Source: Owenweeksia sp048267305 (GTDB lineage Bacteria > Bacteroidota > Bacteroidia > Flavobacteriales > Schleiferiaceae). From it: a stretch of DNA of 64,000 nucleotides. The translations under genes were made by a program, and so were the position numbers. The DNA is taken from assembly GCA_048267305.1 (NCBI GenBank), contig JBLWXT010000007.1:62001-126000 (forward strand), written 5' to 3'. Below are positions 53,770 to 61,307 of the stretch, piece after piece. Numbering within the stretch: position 1 is the first letter of the stretch; every line of letters begins with the position of its first letter. The notes below the pieces were generated by a model. The model had not been told where the DNA came from, made no database searches, and saw only the letters and a list, made by a program, of their open reading frames with translations.

Positions 53770-54474
53770 ATGGAACCAAAGAAAAATCCAAATGCCGATC
53801 TTGAATTGCTGCGCGGGGTATTCCTGCAGGCAGGTCTTGTATTTGCACTTGTAGTTTGTATCGTAGCCATAAATTGGAAGTCTTACGATGATGTAGTCTC
53901 TGATCTTGGAGAACTGGAGGTTATGATTGATGATGAGGTTATTCCTATTACTCAAAGGCAAGCTACGCCTCCCCCACCCCCACCCCCACCCCCACCAGAA
54001 GTGATTGAAGTTGTGGAGGATAACGTGGAGTTAGAGGAAGAATTGGAAATCCAATCCACCGAAACCAGTATGGAAGAAGAGGTGGAAGTGATTGAAATGG
54101 AAGAAGAGGTTTCTGATGAAATTTTGAATTTCGCCATCGTTGAGAATAAGCCTGTTTTTCCAGGTTGTGAAAACGTACCGAAATCTGAAGAAACTGAATG
54201 TTTTCAAAGAATGATTTCTAAACATGTTGCAACTAATTTCGTTTTCCCGGAAATGGCTCGACAAATGGGAATTTCTGGAAAGGTATACGTGAGTTTTGTT
54301 ATCGAAAAGGATGGGTCTATCTCTAATGTTGAGGTTTTGCGTGGAGTGGATAAACTTCTTGATGATGAAGCTGTTCGCGTAATTAAGAAATTACCGAAAA
54401 TGATACCGGCCAAGCAAAGAGGGAAACCCGTTAGAATGAGTTTTCAAATGCCTATTAGCGCCAAGTTGCAATAG
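53770..54474 (+). CDS. Energy transducer TonB (paralogue 2, poly-proline)
   Basis: 234 residues, same plan as the gene before it: MEPKKNPNADLELLRGVF, membrane helix (~20-38), spacer, and TonB domain (~140-234). The spacer holds ten consecutive prolines (~68-77) followed by a Glu/Val-rich acidic stretch, giving a rigid arm across the periplasm. The paired Cys motif (FPGCENV, TECFQRM) matches paralogue 1. The poly-Pro tract is encoded by a tandem hexanucleotide repeat. It has its own likely promoter and terminator, so the two tonB genes may be regulated separately. Confidence 0.92.
   Translation: MEPKKNPNADLELLRGVFLQAGLVFALVVCIVAINWKSYDDVVSDLGELEVMIDDEVIPITQRQATPPPPPPPPPPEVIEVVEDNVELEEELEIQSTETSMEEEVEVIEMEEEVSDEILNFAIVENKPVFPGCENVPKSEETECFQRMISKHVATNFVFPEMARQMGISGKVYVSFVIEKDGSISNVEVLRGVDKLLDDEAVRVIKKLPKMIPAKQRGKPVRMSFQMPISAKLQ
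53971..53994 (+). repeat. Tandem hexanucleotide repeat (CCCCCA)x4 in tonB
   Basis: Four perfect CCCCCA units encode eight of the ten consecutive prolines. Each unit is two codons, so gain or loss of units keeps the frame and alters arm length. Confidence 0.85.
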
Positions 54475-54499
54475 TATATTTACTGATAATAATATTTTT

Positions 54500-54530
54500 A
54501 AACCCCTGCAGTTGGTAGGGGTTTTCTTTT
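54500..54530 (+). terminator. Terminator after the second tonB
   Basis: An 8-bp stem (AAACCCCT / AGGGGTTT), 9-nt loop and T-rich tail, 25 bp after the tonB stop and 16 bp before cysQ. Confidence 0.78.
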
Positions 54531-54545
54531 TTATAAAAATCACAG

Positions 54546-55358
54546 ATGAATATTTCAGATTATAAAGAACTCCTTCAGAGTGCAATCGTGGCTTCCATTA
54601 AGGCCGGAAAGGAAATTCTAAAGGTATATGAAGGCACTGTTGAAGTAGAATATAAGGACGATCGCTCTCCACTTACTGAGGCTGATAAACGCGCACATCT
54701 TGTTATTATGGATGGCTTAAAGGATACCAAAGTACCCGTGCTAAGTGAAGAAGGTAGAAGTATCCCATTTGCAGAAAGATCCGTATGGGAAGCCCTTTGG
54801 GTGGTTGATCCCCTGGATGGAACAAAGGAATTCATTAAGAGAAATGGTGAGTTTACCGTAAATATTGCATTGGTTGAAAATGGAATCCCAACTATGGGCG
54901 TGATATATGTTCCGGTAACTGAAACGCTATACTTTGGTTGTGATGGTGTTGGAGGGTTTAAGGTGGATAAGGCTGCCGCCATGGATAGTGGTGTAAGTCT
55001 GCACGACTTCATCAATAAGGGAGTCTCTTTACCACAAACTCAAACAAGGCCATTTACAATGGTGGGCAGTCGCTCACATATGAGCCCCGAAACCTCAGAG
55101 TATTTTGAGGGTATCAAAAAGGAACATCCGGATGCAGAGATAATATCAAAGGGAAGTAGCCTGAAAATATGTATGGTAGCAGAGGGTAGTGCTGATGTTT
55201 ACCCAAGGTTTGCGCCTACTATGGAGTGGGATACAGCTGCCGGTCATGGTATTGTTCGTCAGGCAGGATTTGATATTTATCAGGCCGATGGAAAGACTCC
55301 TGTGGTGTATAACAAGGAGGACTTATTGAACCCCTGGTTTATAGTAAAGAAAAAGTAA
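54546..55358 (+). CDS. cysQ: 3'(2'),5'-bisphosphate nucleotidase CysQ
   Basis: A metal-dependent phosphatase that hydrolyses PAP, the by-product of sulfate assimilation and sulfotransfer, to AMP. 270 residues, normal for the family. Inositol-monophosphatase superfamily motifs: DDRSPLTEADKRAH, LSEEGR, the metal-binding WVVDPLDGTKEFIKR, and WDTAAGHGI near the C-terminus. No sulfate-reduction genes are adjacent. It begins right after a terminator, so its promoter must be compact or transcription reads through from tonB. Confidence 0.93.
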   Translation: MNISDYKELLQSAIVASIKAGKEILKVYEGTVEVEYKDDRSPLTEADKRAHLVIMDGLKDTKVPVLSEEGRSIPFAERSVWEALWVVDPLDGTKEFIKRNGEFTVNIALVENGIPTMGVIYVPVTETLYFGCDGVGGFKVDKAAAMDSGVSLHDFINKGVSLPQTQTRPFTMVGSRSHMSPETSEYFEGIKKEHPDAEIISKGSSLKICMVAEGSADVYPRFAPTMEWDTAAGHGIVRQAGFDIYQADGKTPVVYNKEDLLNPWFIVKKK

Positions 55359-55380
55359 GTGTAAGATAGAATGAATCTAT

Positions 55381-55412
55381 TTTGCAAACACCCTTACAGG
55401 ATAGTAAATTTG
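55381..55412 (+). promoter_or_regulatory. Consensus promoter of the cyoE-cox operon
   Basis: TTTG at 55381-55384, a 20-bp spacer, then TAAATTTG at 55405-55412, the best full match to the Bacteroidota TTTG-N(17-23)-TAnnTTTG pattern in the window. It ends 19 bp before the TTG start of cyoE. Confidence 0.75.
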
Positions 55413-55431
55413 CCGACCGAAACCCAGCGCA

Positions 55432-56334
55432 TTGGAAAAATTTCAGGAATTAGAATCTGGTAGTATTTCTTTAGCACTAAAGGCCAGGGGCGTATTGGCT
55501 CTTACCAAAGCCCGCCTCAACCTTAGCGTGGTGTATTCTGCTATGGCGGGATATCTTCTCGGTGCCCAGTCATATTCTCTTAGAGATATATTATTCTTAG
55601 GTATAGGTGGTTATCTGGTGGTGGGTGCTGCCAATGGCTTTAATCAGGTTATTGAGCGGGATAGGGATGCCCTGATGAAACGCACCATGAACAGACCCTT
55701 GCCTACAGGCACTTTGAGTGTTTTTGAGGCGATGGTAGCCTGCACGATTATGGCTTTTGCAGGGCTATGGATGTTGTATCTCATAAATCCGCTAACTGTA
55801 GGTTTTGGTGCTTTTGCACTTTTCATGTATGTGTTGGTTTACACCCCACTAAAGGCCGTTGGGCCAATTGCTGTTTTTGTTGGAGCGTTGCCGGGAGCTA
55901 TACCGGCCTTACTTGGCTGGGTGGCCGCAACAAATGATTTTGACATAGAACCGGGAACTCTATTTGCCATGCAGTTTTTATGGCAGTTTGCTCACTTCTG
56001 GGCTATAGCCTGGATAGCAGATGGCGAGTATAAAAAGGCGGGATATGTGCTTCTGCCTTCCGGTAAAAAAGATACAAATTCAGCAATCAATATTTTGATT
56101 TATGCCATTTTCACGGTGCCGGTATCTCTGCTTCCATATTTTGGTATCACAGGGAGTTTAACCCTTAGTGCAGTGGCAGCGGTGTTGGTTTTAATTGCTG
56201 GTATTTTCTTCGTGGCCAAAGCCATCAGGTTTTTTAGAAGCAGAGAGGATAAGGATGCCAGAGCATTGATGTTTGCAAGTATTATCTACTTGCCGGTAGT
56301 CCAGTTGATATATGTTGTTGATAAACTAATTTAG
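55432..56334 (+). CDS. cyoE: Haem O synthase / protoheme IX farnesyltransferase
   Basis: Farnesylates haem B to haem O, a step towards haem A for the A-type oxidase. A UbiA-family membrane protein of 300 residues with about nine helices. Motifs: TKARLNLSVVYSAMAGYLL, the Asp-rich NGFNQVIERDRDALMKRTMNRPLPTG, and the second DKEYKKAG-like ADGEYKKAGYVLLPS. The start is TTG at 55432: no ATG exists before the first helix, and a consensus promoter ends 19 bp upstream. Leads the second oxidase operon; the next gene starts 2 bp after its stop. Confidence 0.94.
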   Translation: MEKFQELESGSISLALKARGVLALTKARLNLSVVYSAMAGYLLGAQSYSLRDILFLGIGGYLVVGAANGFNQVIERDRDALMKRTMNRPLPTGTLSVFEAMVACTIMAFAGLWMLYLINPLTVGFGAFALFMYVLVYTPLKAVGPIAVFVGALPGAIPALLGWVAATNDFDIEPGTLFAMQFLWQFAHFWAIAWIADGEYKKAGYVLLPSGKKDTNSAINILIYAIFTVPVSLLPYFGITGSLTLSAVAAVLVLIAGIFFVAKAIRFFRSREDKDARALMFASIIYLPVVQLIYVVDKLI

Positions 56335-56336
56335 AA

Positions 56337-56918
56337 GTGGCCGAACTCTTCCCCGAACAAAAACGAAAAGTACGCAAGCCACTATTGTGGATTGGGCTTA
56401 CCAGTATTGTAATGACCTTTGCAGGGCTTACAAGTGGTTATGTGGTTAGTCGTTCGGCCTTAATGGCCGAGAGCAGATGGCTGCAATTTGGCTTACCCCA
56501 GATGTTTACCGTTGCTACCGTTGTTATCGTTTTGGCAAGCCTCGCTATGGTTTGGGCCAGGCGATCAGCGCGAAACGGAAATGTGGGCCAGGTGAAAACA
56601 GGAGTTGGAATTGCATTGCTTTTGGGTATAGCATTTATAATCCTGCAGTTTTTAGGAGCTAAGGAATTAAGAGATAGTGGGTATTTTTTTACAGGACCAT
56701 CAAGTAATACAGCTGTATCCTGGGTGTATGTAATAGCTGGTTTACACTGGCTGCACGTAATATCTGGAATAATTGTTTTGACGGTAACATTTATAAGAGC
56801 AACTAAAAATGCATACACAAAGGAGAATCATCTTGGATTAGACTTAAGCTGTATTTACTGGCATTTCCTCGATATTCTGTGGATTTATTTGTTCTGCTTT
56901 TTGGTATTTATTCGCTAA
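56337..56918 (+). CDS. Cytochrome c oxidase subunit III-like protein (short)
   Basis: 193 residues with five membrane helices, beginning at GTG (VAELFPEQKRK); no ATG is available nearby. Subunit III features are the N-terminal KPLLWIGLTSIVMTFAGLTSGYVVSR and the C-terminal AGLHWLHVISGIIVLTVTF ... LSCIYWHFLDILWIYLFCFLVF. The role is probably structural in the oxidase. A second, longer subunit III gene follows directly, so the two likely represent the split or duplicated state usual in Bacteroidota. It starts 2 bp after cyoE. Confidence 0.9.
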   Translation: MAELFPEQKRKVRKPLLWIGLTSIVMTFAGLTSGYVVSRSALMAESRWLQFGLPQMFTVATVVIVLASLAMVWARRSARNGNVGQVKTGVGIALLLGIAFIILQFLGAKELRDSGYFFTGPSSNTAVSWVYVIAGLHWLHVISGIIVLTVTFIRATKNAYTKENHLGLDLSCIYWHFLDILWIYLFCFLVFIR

Positions 56919-56938
56919 ACTTGCAAAAATTTTAAACA

Positions 56939-57856
56939 ATGGCTAACGGAGCTACTATTGAACACGAAGCAAAGCCCATCTGGGGTGGAGATAAGCAACC
57001 TTTTGGTGCTGACTATGGTAAAATGATGATGTGGTTTTTCCTGTTGTCAGATGCCTTGTCATTTTCAGGGTTTCTTGCAGCAATGGGTTTTTATCGCTTT
57101 AAGTATGAAAACAGCTGGCCTGTAGCGGAAAATGTGTTTACACACTTTCCCTTCATCCATGGAGATGCCCCACTGCTTTTTGTGGCATTAATGACCTTTA
57201 TTCTTATCCTTAGTTCCGTAACCATGGTAATGGCTGTAAATGCCGGCCATCAAATGAATAAAAAGGGAGTTACCCTTTGGATGGGGCTTACCATTATCGG
57301 TGGTTTCTTTTTCCTTGGTTCACAGGCCTGGGAGTGGAGTCATTTTATTAGTGGCGACAAAGGAGGCGTGAAGCTTGAAACAAATGAGATTTTATATTTG
57401 AGTGATACCGATGGTAAAATCGTTACCCTGAGCGAACTGATTATTGGTGGCGAGGCTGCACATGGTGGTCACTACCACTTTACTACCGAGCAACTTCAGG
57501 CTGCTTTTGCCGAAAATAAGGATGTTACCCTAAGAAATCCAGGTAAGTCAGAGTTGGTTTATCCTCGTGCACAGGCAGAGGAACTAATGAAGAAGGCCAG
57601 CGTAATTCAAGGGGCCAACCTAAAGGAGAATGAGTATGGAAATGTGCTTTTTGCCGATTTCTTCTTCTTCGTTACAGGTTTCCACGGTTTCCACGTATTT
57701 TCAGGAGTAGTGCTTAATATTATCATTTTCATAAATGTAATTAAGGGTACCTACGAAAAGAGAGGCCACTACGAGATGGTTGAAAAAGTGGGTCTTTACT
57801 GGCACTTTGTGGATTTGGTTTGGGTATTCGTATTCACCTTCTTCTACCTGGTTTAA
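56939..57856 (+). CDS. coxC: Cytochrome c oxidase subunit III with soluble insertion
   Basis: 305 residues. Helices at ~28-50, ~78-100 and ~112-132 are followed by a ~95-residue hydrophilic insertion (~138-233), then helices ~237-265 and ~283-303. Family motifs are FTGFHGFHVFSG-type VTGFHGFHVFSGVV and LYWHFVDLVWVFVFTFFYLV. The insertion contains a Gly/His patch (GGEAAHGGHYHF) and lies in a loop; which membrane face it occupies was not determined. Follows the short subunit III gene by 20 bp. Confidence 0.93.
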   Translation: MANGATIEHEAKPIWGGDKQPFGADYGKMMMWFFLLSDALSFSGFLAAMGFYRFKYENSWPVAENVFTHFPFIHGDAPLLFVALMTFILILSSVTMVMAVNAGHQMNKKGVTLWMGLTIIGGFFFLGSQAWEWSHFISGDKGGVKLETNEILYLSDTDGKIVTLSELIIGGEAAHGGHYHFTTEQLQAAFAENKDVTLRNPGKSELVYPRAQAEELMKKASVIQGANLKENEYGNVLFADFFFFVTGFHGFHVFSGVVLNIIIFINVIKGTYEKRGHYEMVEKVGLYWHFVDLVWVFVFTFFYLV

Positions 57857-57887
57857 TATTTTTAAGAACAACAAAGCATTTTATACT

Positions 57888-58226
57888 ATGTCACATTCTA
57901 AACTTCCAAGCGAGCATCACGAAAGCCCAGAAGGCGTATGGTGGATATGGAAAGTATTTATCATTCTATTAGTGGTTACTACGGTTGAAGTAGTGTTGGG
58001 TATCCGCAAACCCCCAATGCTTATGGGCCATTTCCTCGGAACCTCAGTATTGAACATCATCTTTATATTGCTTACCCTGCTTAAGGCTTTTTACATTGTT
58101 GCAGAGTTTATGCACCTTAAGTTTGAGCGCAGCAATTTCATTTGGACCATCGCGCTTCCCATGTTAATCTTAATTCCTTATTTGGCTTTCATAGTGCTTA
58201 CCGAAGGTGGGTACATGAAGATATAA
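57888..58226 (+). CDS. Cytochrome c oxidase subunit IV (prokaryotic type)
   Basis: 112 residues from the ATG at 57888 (MSHSKLPSE). The nominal frame begins inside the subunit III gene, but those 36 residues are an out-of-frame read of it. Three membrane helices (about 22-42, 52-72 and 84-106) with the pattern LLKAFYIVAEFMHLKFE, typical of the CyoD/COX4_pro family. A small accessory subunit of the oxidase. It lies 31 bp after coxC and 4 bp before SCO. Confidence 0.9.
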   Translation: MSHSKLPSEHHESPEGVWWIWKVFIILLVVTTVEVVLGIRKPPMLMGHFLGTSVLNIIFILLTLLKAFYIVAEFMHLKFERSNFIWTIALPMLILIPYLAFIVLTEGGYMKI

Positions 58227-58230
58227 TGTA

Positions 58231-58995
58231 ATGAAGATGAGTAAATCATTTAAAAGGGTAGTACTAATAACATTATTAGTACTGCCCTTTCTAGTTTATT
58301 TTACAATGGTATATACAGCCGAGGACAACTTTTTTGTGCCCTTGGAATATGTAGGTCCCAAAGAGGCTATACCATCTGTTAGTGCCAGTGGCGAGGAAGT
58401 ATTTGATACCACCTACTACACCATTCCGGCATGGGAGTTTACCACACAGGATGACAGTCTTATTAGCAGTGACGATCTGAAGGGGAAAATATATGTGGCC
58501 AACTTTTTCTTTGCCACCTGCCCCAGTATTTGTCCGGCCATGAACTTTAATGTAAAACAAGTTCAGGATCGTTTTAAGGGATTTGAAGATTTTAGGATTG
58601 CCAGTTTTACGGTGGATCCCGAACATGATACTGCCGAGGTACTAAAGGCGTACGAACGTACCATGGGGGCAACGCCCGGCCGTTGGTATTTCCTTACGGG
58701 AGATAAAATGGCTATTTATAAAACAGCGGGAGATTATTTTCAAAATGCCATGGCCGATTCATTGGCGGATGGGGGATTTCTGCATTCAGAAAACCTGGTG
58801 CTTATTGATTGGGAAGGACGCATCCGCAGTCGAAAAGACGACTTTGGAAATGTTAAGGCAGTATATAATGGCCTAAGTCCGGTAGAAATTAATGAACTTA
58901 AGGACGACATTAAAGTGCTTATCGCTGAGTTTGAGAAAAAGCGATCAATGGATGAGTATAAAGAGAGTAAAGAAAAGAAGAAGCTAAAGAAATGA
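58231..58995 (+). CDS. SCO1/SenC family copper chaperone
   Basis: 254 residues: N-terminal membrane anchor (~8-28), then a thioredoxin-fold domain with the copper/redox CPSIC motif (C97, C101) and the conserved copper-ligand His (H185 in GGFLHSENL). SCO proteins deliver copper to the CuA site of subunit II or reduce its cysteines. The C-terminus is a Lys/Glu-rich tail. ATG at 58231; ATG at 58237 is an alternative. In the cox operon, 4 bp after subunit IV and overlapping DUF420 by 4 bp. Confidence 0.93.
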   Translation: MKMSKSFKRVVLITLLVLPFLVYFTMVYTAEDNFFVPLEYVGPKEAIPSVSASGEEVFDTTYYTIPAWEFTTQDDSLISSDDLKGKIYVANFFFATCPSICPAMNFNVKQVQDRFKGFEDFRIASFTVDPEHDTAEVLKAYERTMGATPGRWYFLTGDKMAIYKTAGDYFQNAMADSLADGGFLHSENLVLIDWEGRIRSRKDDFGNVKAVYNGLSPVEINELKDDIKVLIAEFEKKRSMDEYKESKEKKKLKK

Positions 58996-59561
58996 GTGCA
59001 GATTTAAAGGCGGTAAGGGAGGGGCTCCCCAAAGAAAACAAAGACAAGGTTTTTGTTCCAATCATTGTGGTGCTTTCAGTTTTGGTTCCTCTGGCGGTTG
59101 CCGCCTTAATTTTGTTTCCGGATGTGTTTAAAGTGGATATGGGTATCGATCGTGCTACTCTACCTGCCTTTCATGCTATTTTAAACGGTAGTACTGCGGT
59201 ATTGTTAATTTTAGGCTTGTGGTTTATCCGCAGTAAAAACATTGTTGCCCACCGTACGGCCATGCTTACAGCATTCGGCTTTTCAGCGATTTTTCTGGTA
59301 TCCTATGTAATTAGTAAACTCAATGCCGATCCCATCCCTTATGGTGGAGAAGGTTGGTTAAAAGGCTTGTACTTTGTTGTTTTGATTACACATATCATCT
59401 TAAGTGTTCCGGTTTTGCCACTAGCCATGTTTGCGATATATCGTGGCCTTACAGGAGATATTAAAAAGCACCGCAAGATTGTAAGATGGACATTCCCCAT
59501 TTGGCTTTATGTGGCCATCACAGGGGTTTTGGTTTATTTGTTTATGGCTCCATACTATTGA
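58992..59561 (+). CDS. DUF420 family membrane protein
   Basis: 189 residues with five membrane helices. Pattern of the DUF420/YozB family: LPAFHAILNGSTAVLLILGLWFIRSKNIVAHRTAMLTAF, then the His-containing GGEGWLKGLYFVVLITHIILSVPVLPLAM and HRKIVRWTFPIWLYVAITGVLVYLFM. Conserved His residues in helices suggest haem or copper handling, and the family is usually found in oxidase clusters; the precise role is unknown. Overlaps the SCO gene by 4 bp. Confidence 0.9.
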   Translation: MSADLKAVREGLPKENKDKVFVPIIVVLSVLVPLAVAALILFPDVFKVDMGIDRATLPAFHAILNGSTAVLLILGLWFIRSKNIVAHRTAMLTAFGFSAIFLVSYVISKLNADPIPYGGEGWLKGLYFVVLITHIILSVPVLPLAMFAIYRGLTGDIKKHRKIVRWTFPIWLYVAITGVLVYLFMAPYY

Positions 59562-59562
59562 T

Positions 59563-59570
59563 TAAATTTG
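59563..59570 (+). promoter_or_regulatory. -7 box (TAAATTTG) six bases before an ATG
   Basis: A TAnnTTTG match at the end of DUF420, ending 6 bp before the small CxxC gene's ATG. If used, the transcript would be leaderless. It could be chance in an AT-rich spot. Confidence 0.35.
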
Positions 59571-59575
59571 TCCCT

Positions 59576-59797
59576 ATGAAAAAGTTATTCTGGCTTTTAC
59601 TTCTCATTATTCTTCTTCCCTTTACAGGTGAAGCGCAGTGTGCCATGTGTAAGGCTATAGCCGAAACAAGTCAGGCCAGTGGATCGTCAGTGGCTGATGG
59701 GCTTAATGGTGGAATTATGTATTTAATGATATTTCCATATCTATTGATGGGAGCTGTAGCATATGCCATTTACAGACACAAAAAGCAGCGCGCTTAA
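59576..59797 (+). CDS. Small exported/membrane protein with CAMC motif, cox-associated
   Basis: 73 residues from the ATG at 59576. A signal-like helix (~3-18) ends at GEAQ, immediately followed by CAMCK (C22, C25 by count), then a second helix (~43-63) and a basic tail. The nominal frame extends into DUF420 and is rejected. A Cys pair just after a signal sequence, last in an oxidase operon after SCO and DUF420, suggests a copper- or thiol-handling assembly factor (inference). I know of similar unnamed small proteins in Bacteroidota cox clusters but no function. Confidence 0.75.
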   Translation: MKKLFWLLLLIILLPFTGEAQCAMCKAIAETSQASGSSVADGLNGGIMYLMIFPYLLMGAVAYAIYRHKKQRA

Positions 59798-59823
59798 TTC
59801 ACTTTCCGCCTTCTCTCTTTCCT

Positions 59824-59831
59824 TATATTTG
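59824..59831 (+). promoter_or_regulatory. -7 box (TATATTTG) for the efflux operon
   Basis: An exact TAnnTTTG match 35 bp before the tolC-like ATG at 59867. Its last G is the first base of the nominal GTG start, which is therefore unlikely. Confidence 0.6.
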
Positions 59832-59866
59832 TGAGGCTACTTAGAGCTTTTTCAAATTCGTTTTCA

Positions 59867-61303
59867 ATGAAATTTCACCTCGGTATTACCTCCGGCCTTT
59901 TGCTCATGTTTCTTTCGGCTGGAGCACAAAACTCCCCTGATAAAATCTGGACAATAGATGAGTGTGTAACCTACGCTCGTGAAAATAATATTCAGGTGAG
60001 GCAGGCCGCCTTGCAGGCCGATATTAATGGAAATAACCTGGAAGGTGCCAAATGGGATTATGCCCCAAACTTAAATTTCAATTCCGGCTATGGATGGAAT
60101 TTCGGTTTGAACATTGACCCGGTTACCAATACAATCAGCCAGAGCCAGCGGCAAACTGCCAACCTCACCCTTAGCTCCAGCTGGGTGGTTTATAGTGGTG
60201 GTCGTAAGTACAACACCATTGCGCAGCGCAACCTGGATTATATGGCGGGGATGTACGATTTGGAGCAGGTAAAAAATGACATTAGCCTTAATGTAGCCAG
60301 TTTCTATCTTCAAATATTATTAAATCAGGAAATATTGGCGGTAGCCAAAGAGCAACAACGCGTAACCCAGCTTCAGGTAAGTCGTACCCAAAAATTGGTA
60401 GATGCAGGTGCTGCACCAAAGGGAGACCAATTACAATTGGAGGCGCAGCTAGCGCGTGATCAGCAAAATGTGATTGCAGCCGAAAATGGCTTAAACATTA
60501 GCAAGTTGCAATTGGCCAATCTGCTGCAGTTGGAAAATCCTGATCAATTTACAATTGCTGATCCCGAATTGGAGGTGCCTGAAGCTACACTTATTGCCCG
60601 AGGCGCAAGCGGAATTTTTCAAACGGCAATTGAAAATCAACCATCCATAAAAAGTGCCGAGGTAAAGTTGCAAAGCAGCGAAAAAGCCGTGGCAGTAAGT
60701 AAGGGAGGAGCACTGCCTACATTAAGTGTAAATGGTCAGGTGGGTACCAGTTATTCTGACCAAATTCAGGAAGCTGGCTCAGCCACTTCTTTGGATGTGC
60801 CCGTTCCTACCTATGATGGAAATGGAAATGTGGTATTTATTCCCCGCACACAGGTGGTTCCCGGAGATTTTAACAATAAGCCCGTTGGCGACCAGTTGGG
60901 TGATAACCTAAATGAGTACATAGGCCTGTCGCTCCAAGTGCCCATCTTCAACAGGATGGCCGTGCGCAATAACTATCAGAATGCGCAAATCAGTAAGGAA
61001 ATTTCTCAGCTTCAGCTGGAGCAGGAAAAAAATAATTTGCGCCAAACCATTTACCAGGCACATGCAGATGCCAAAGCTTCCTACAATTCCTATCTGGCTG
61101 CCCAAAAGGCCGTGGAGAGTAGTGAGGAGAGTTTTAAGTATTCCAGTCAAAGATTTGAAGTTGGAGCCTTAAATCAGTTTGATTTTGAAAATGCAAAGAA
61201 CAGTCTGGCGGTAGCCAAGTCAGAAATGATCCGCTCCAAGTATGATTACATCTTCAAAATAAAAGTGCTCGAATTTTACTTAACCAACCAAGTCAAACTT
61301 TAA
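59867..61303 (+). CDS. TolC-family outer-membrane efflux protein
   Basis: 478 residues from the ATG at 59867; the longer GTG frame overlaps the promoter box. A signal peptide (~1-21, LSAGAQ) is followed by two homologous helical/strand repeats typical of TolC: WTIDECVTYARENNIQVRQAALQ, coiled-coil stretches, and SLQVPIFNRMAVRNNYQNAQI in the second half. It forms a trimeric exit duct across the outer membrane. The periplasmic adaptor gene starts 4 bp downstream, but no inner-membrane pump follows. Confidence 0.93.
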   Translation: MKFHLGITSGLLLMFLSAGAQNSPDKIWTIDECVTYARENNIQVRQAALQADINGNNLEGAKWDYAPNLNFNSGYGWNFGLNIDPVTNTISQSQRQTANLTLSSSWVVYSGGRKYNTIAQRNLDYMAGMYDLEQVKNDISLNVASFYLQILLNQEILAVAKEQQRVTQLQVSRTQKLVDAGAAPKGDQLQLEAQLARDQQNVIAAENGLNISKLQLANLLQLENPDQFTIADPELEVPEATLIARGASGIFQTAIENQPSIKSAEVKLQSSEKAVAVSKGGALPTLSVNGQVGTSYSDQIQEAGSATSLDVPVPTYDGNGNVVFIPRTQVVPGDFNNKPVGDQLGDNLNEYIGLSLQVPIFNRMAVRNNYQNAQISKEISQLQLEQEKNNLRQTIYQAHADAKASYNSYLAAQKAVESSEESFKYSSQRFEVGALNQFDFENAKNSLAVAKSEMIRSKYDYIFKIKVLEFYLTNQVKL

Positions 61304-61307
61304 TACA

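Noticed and set aside
57780..57887. 36-codon N-terminal extension of subunit IV
   Set aside because: It is an out-of-frame reading of the end of the subunit III gene; the ATG at 57888 is the natural start.
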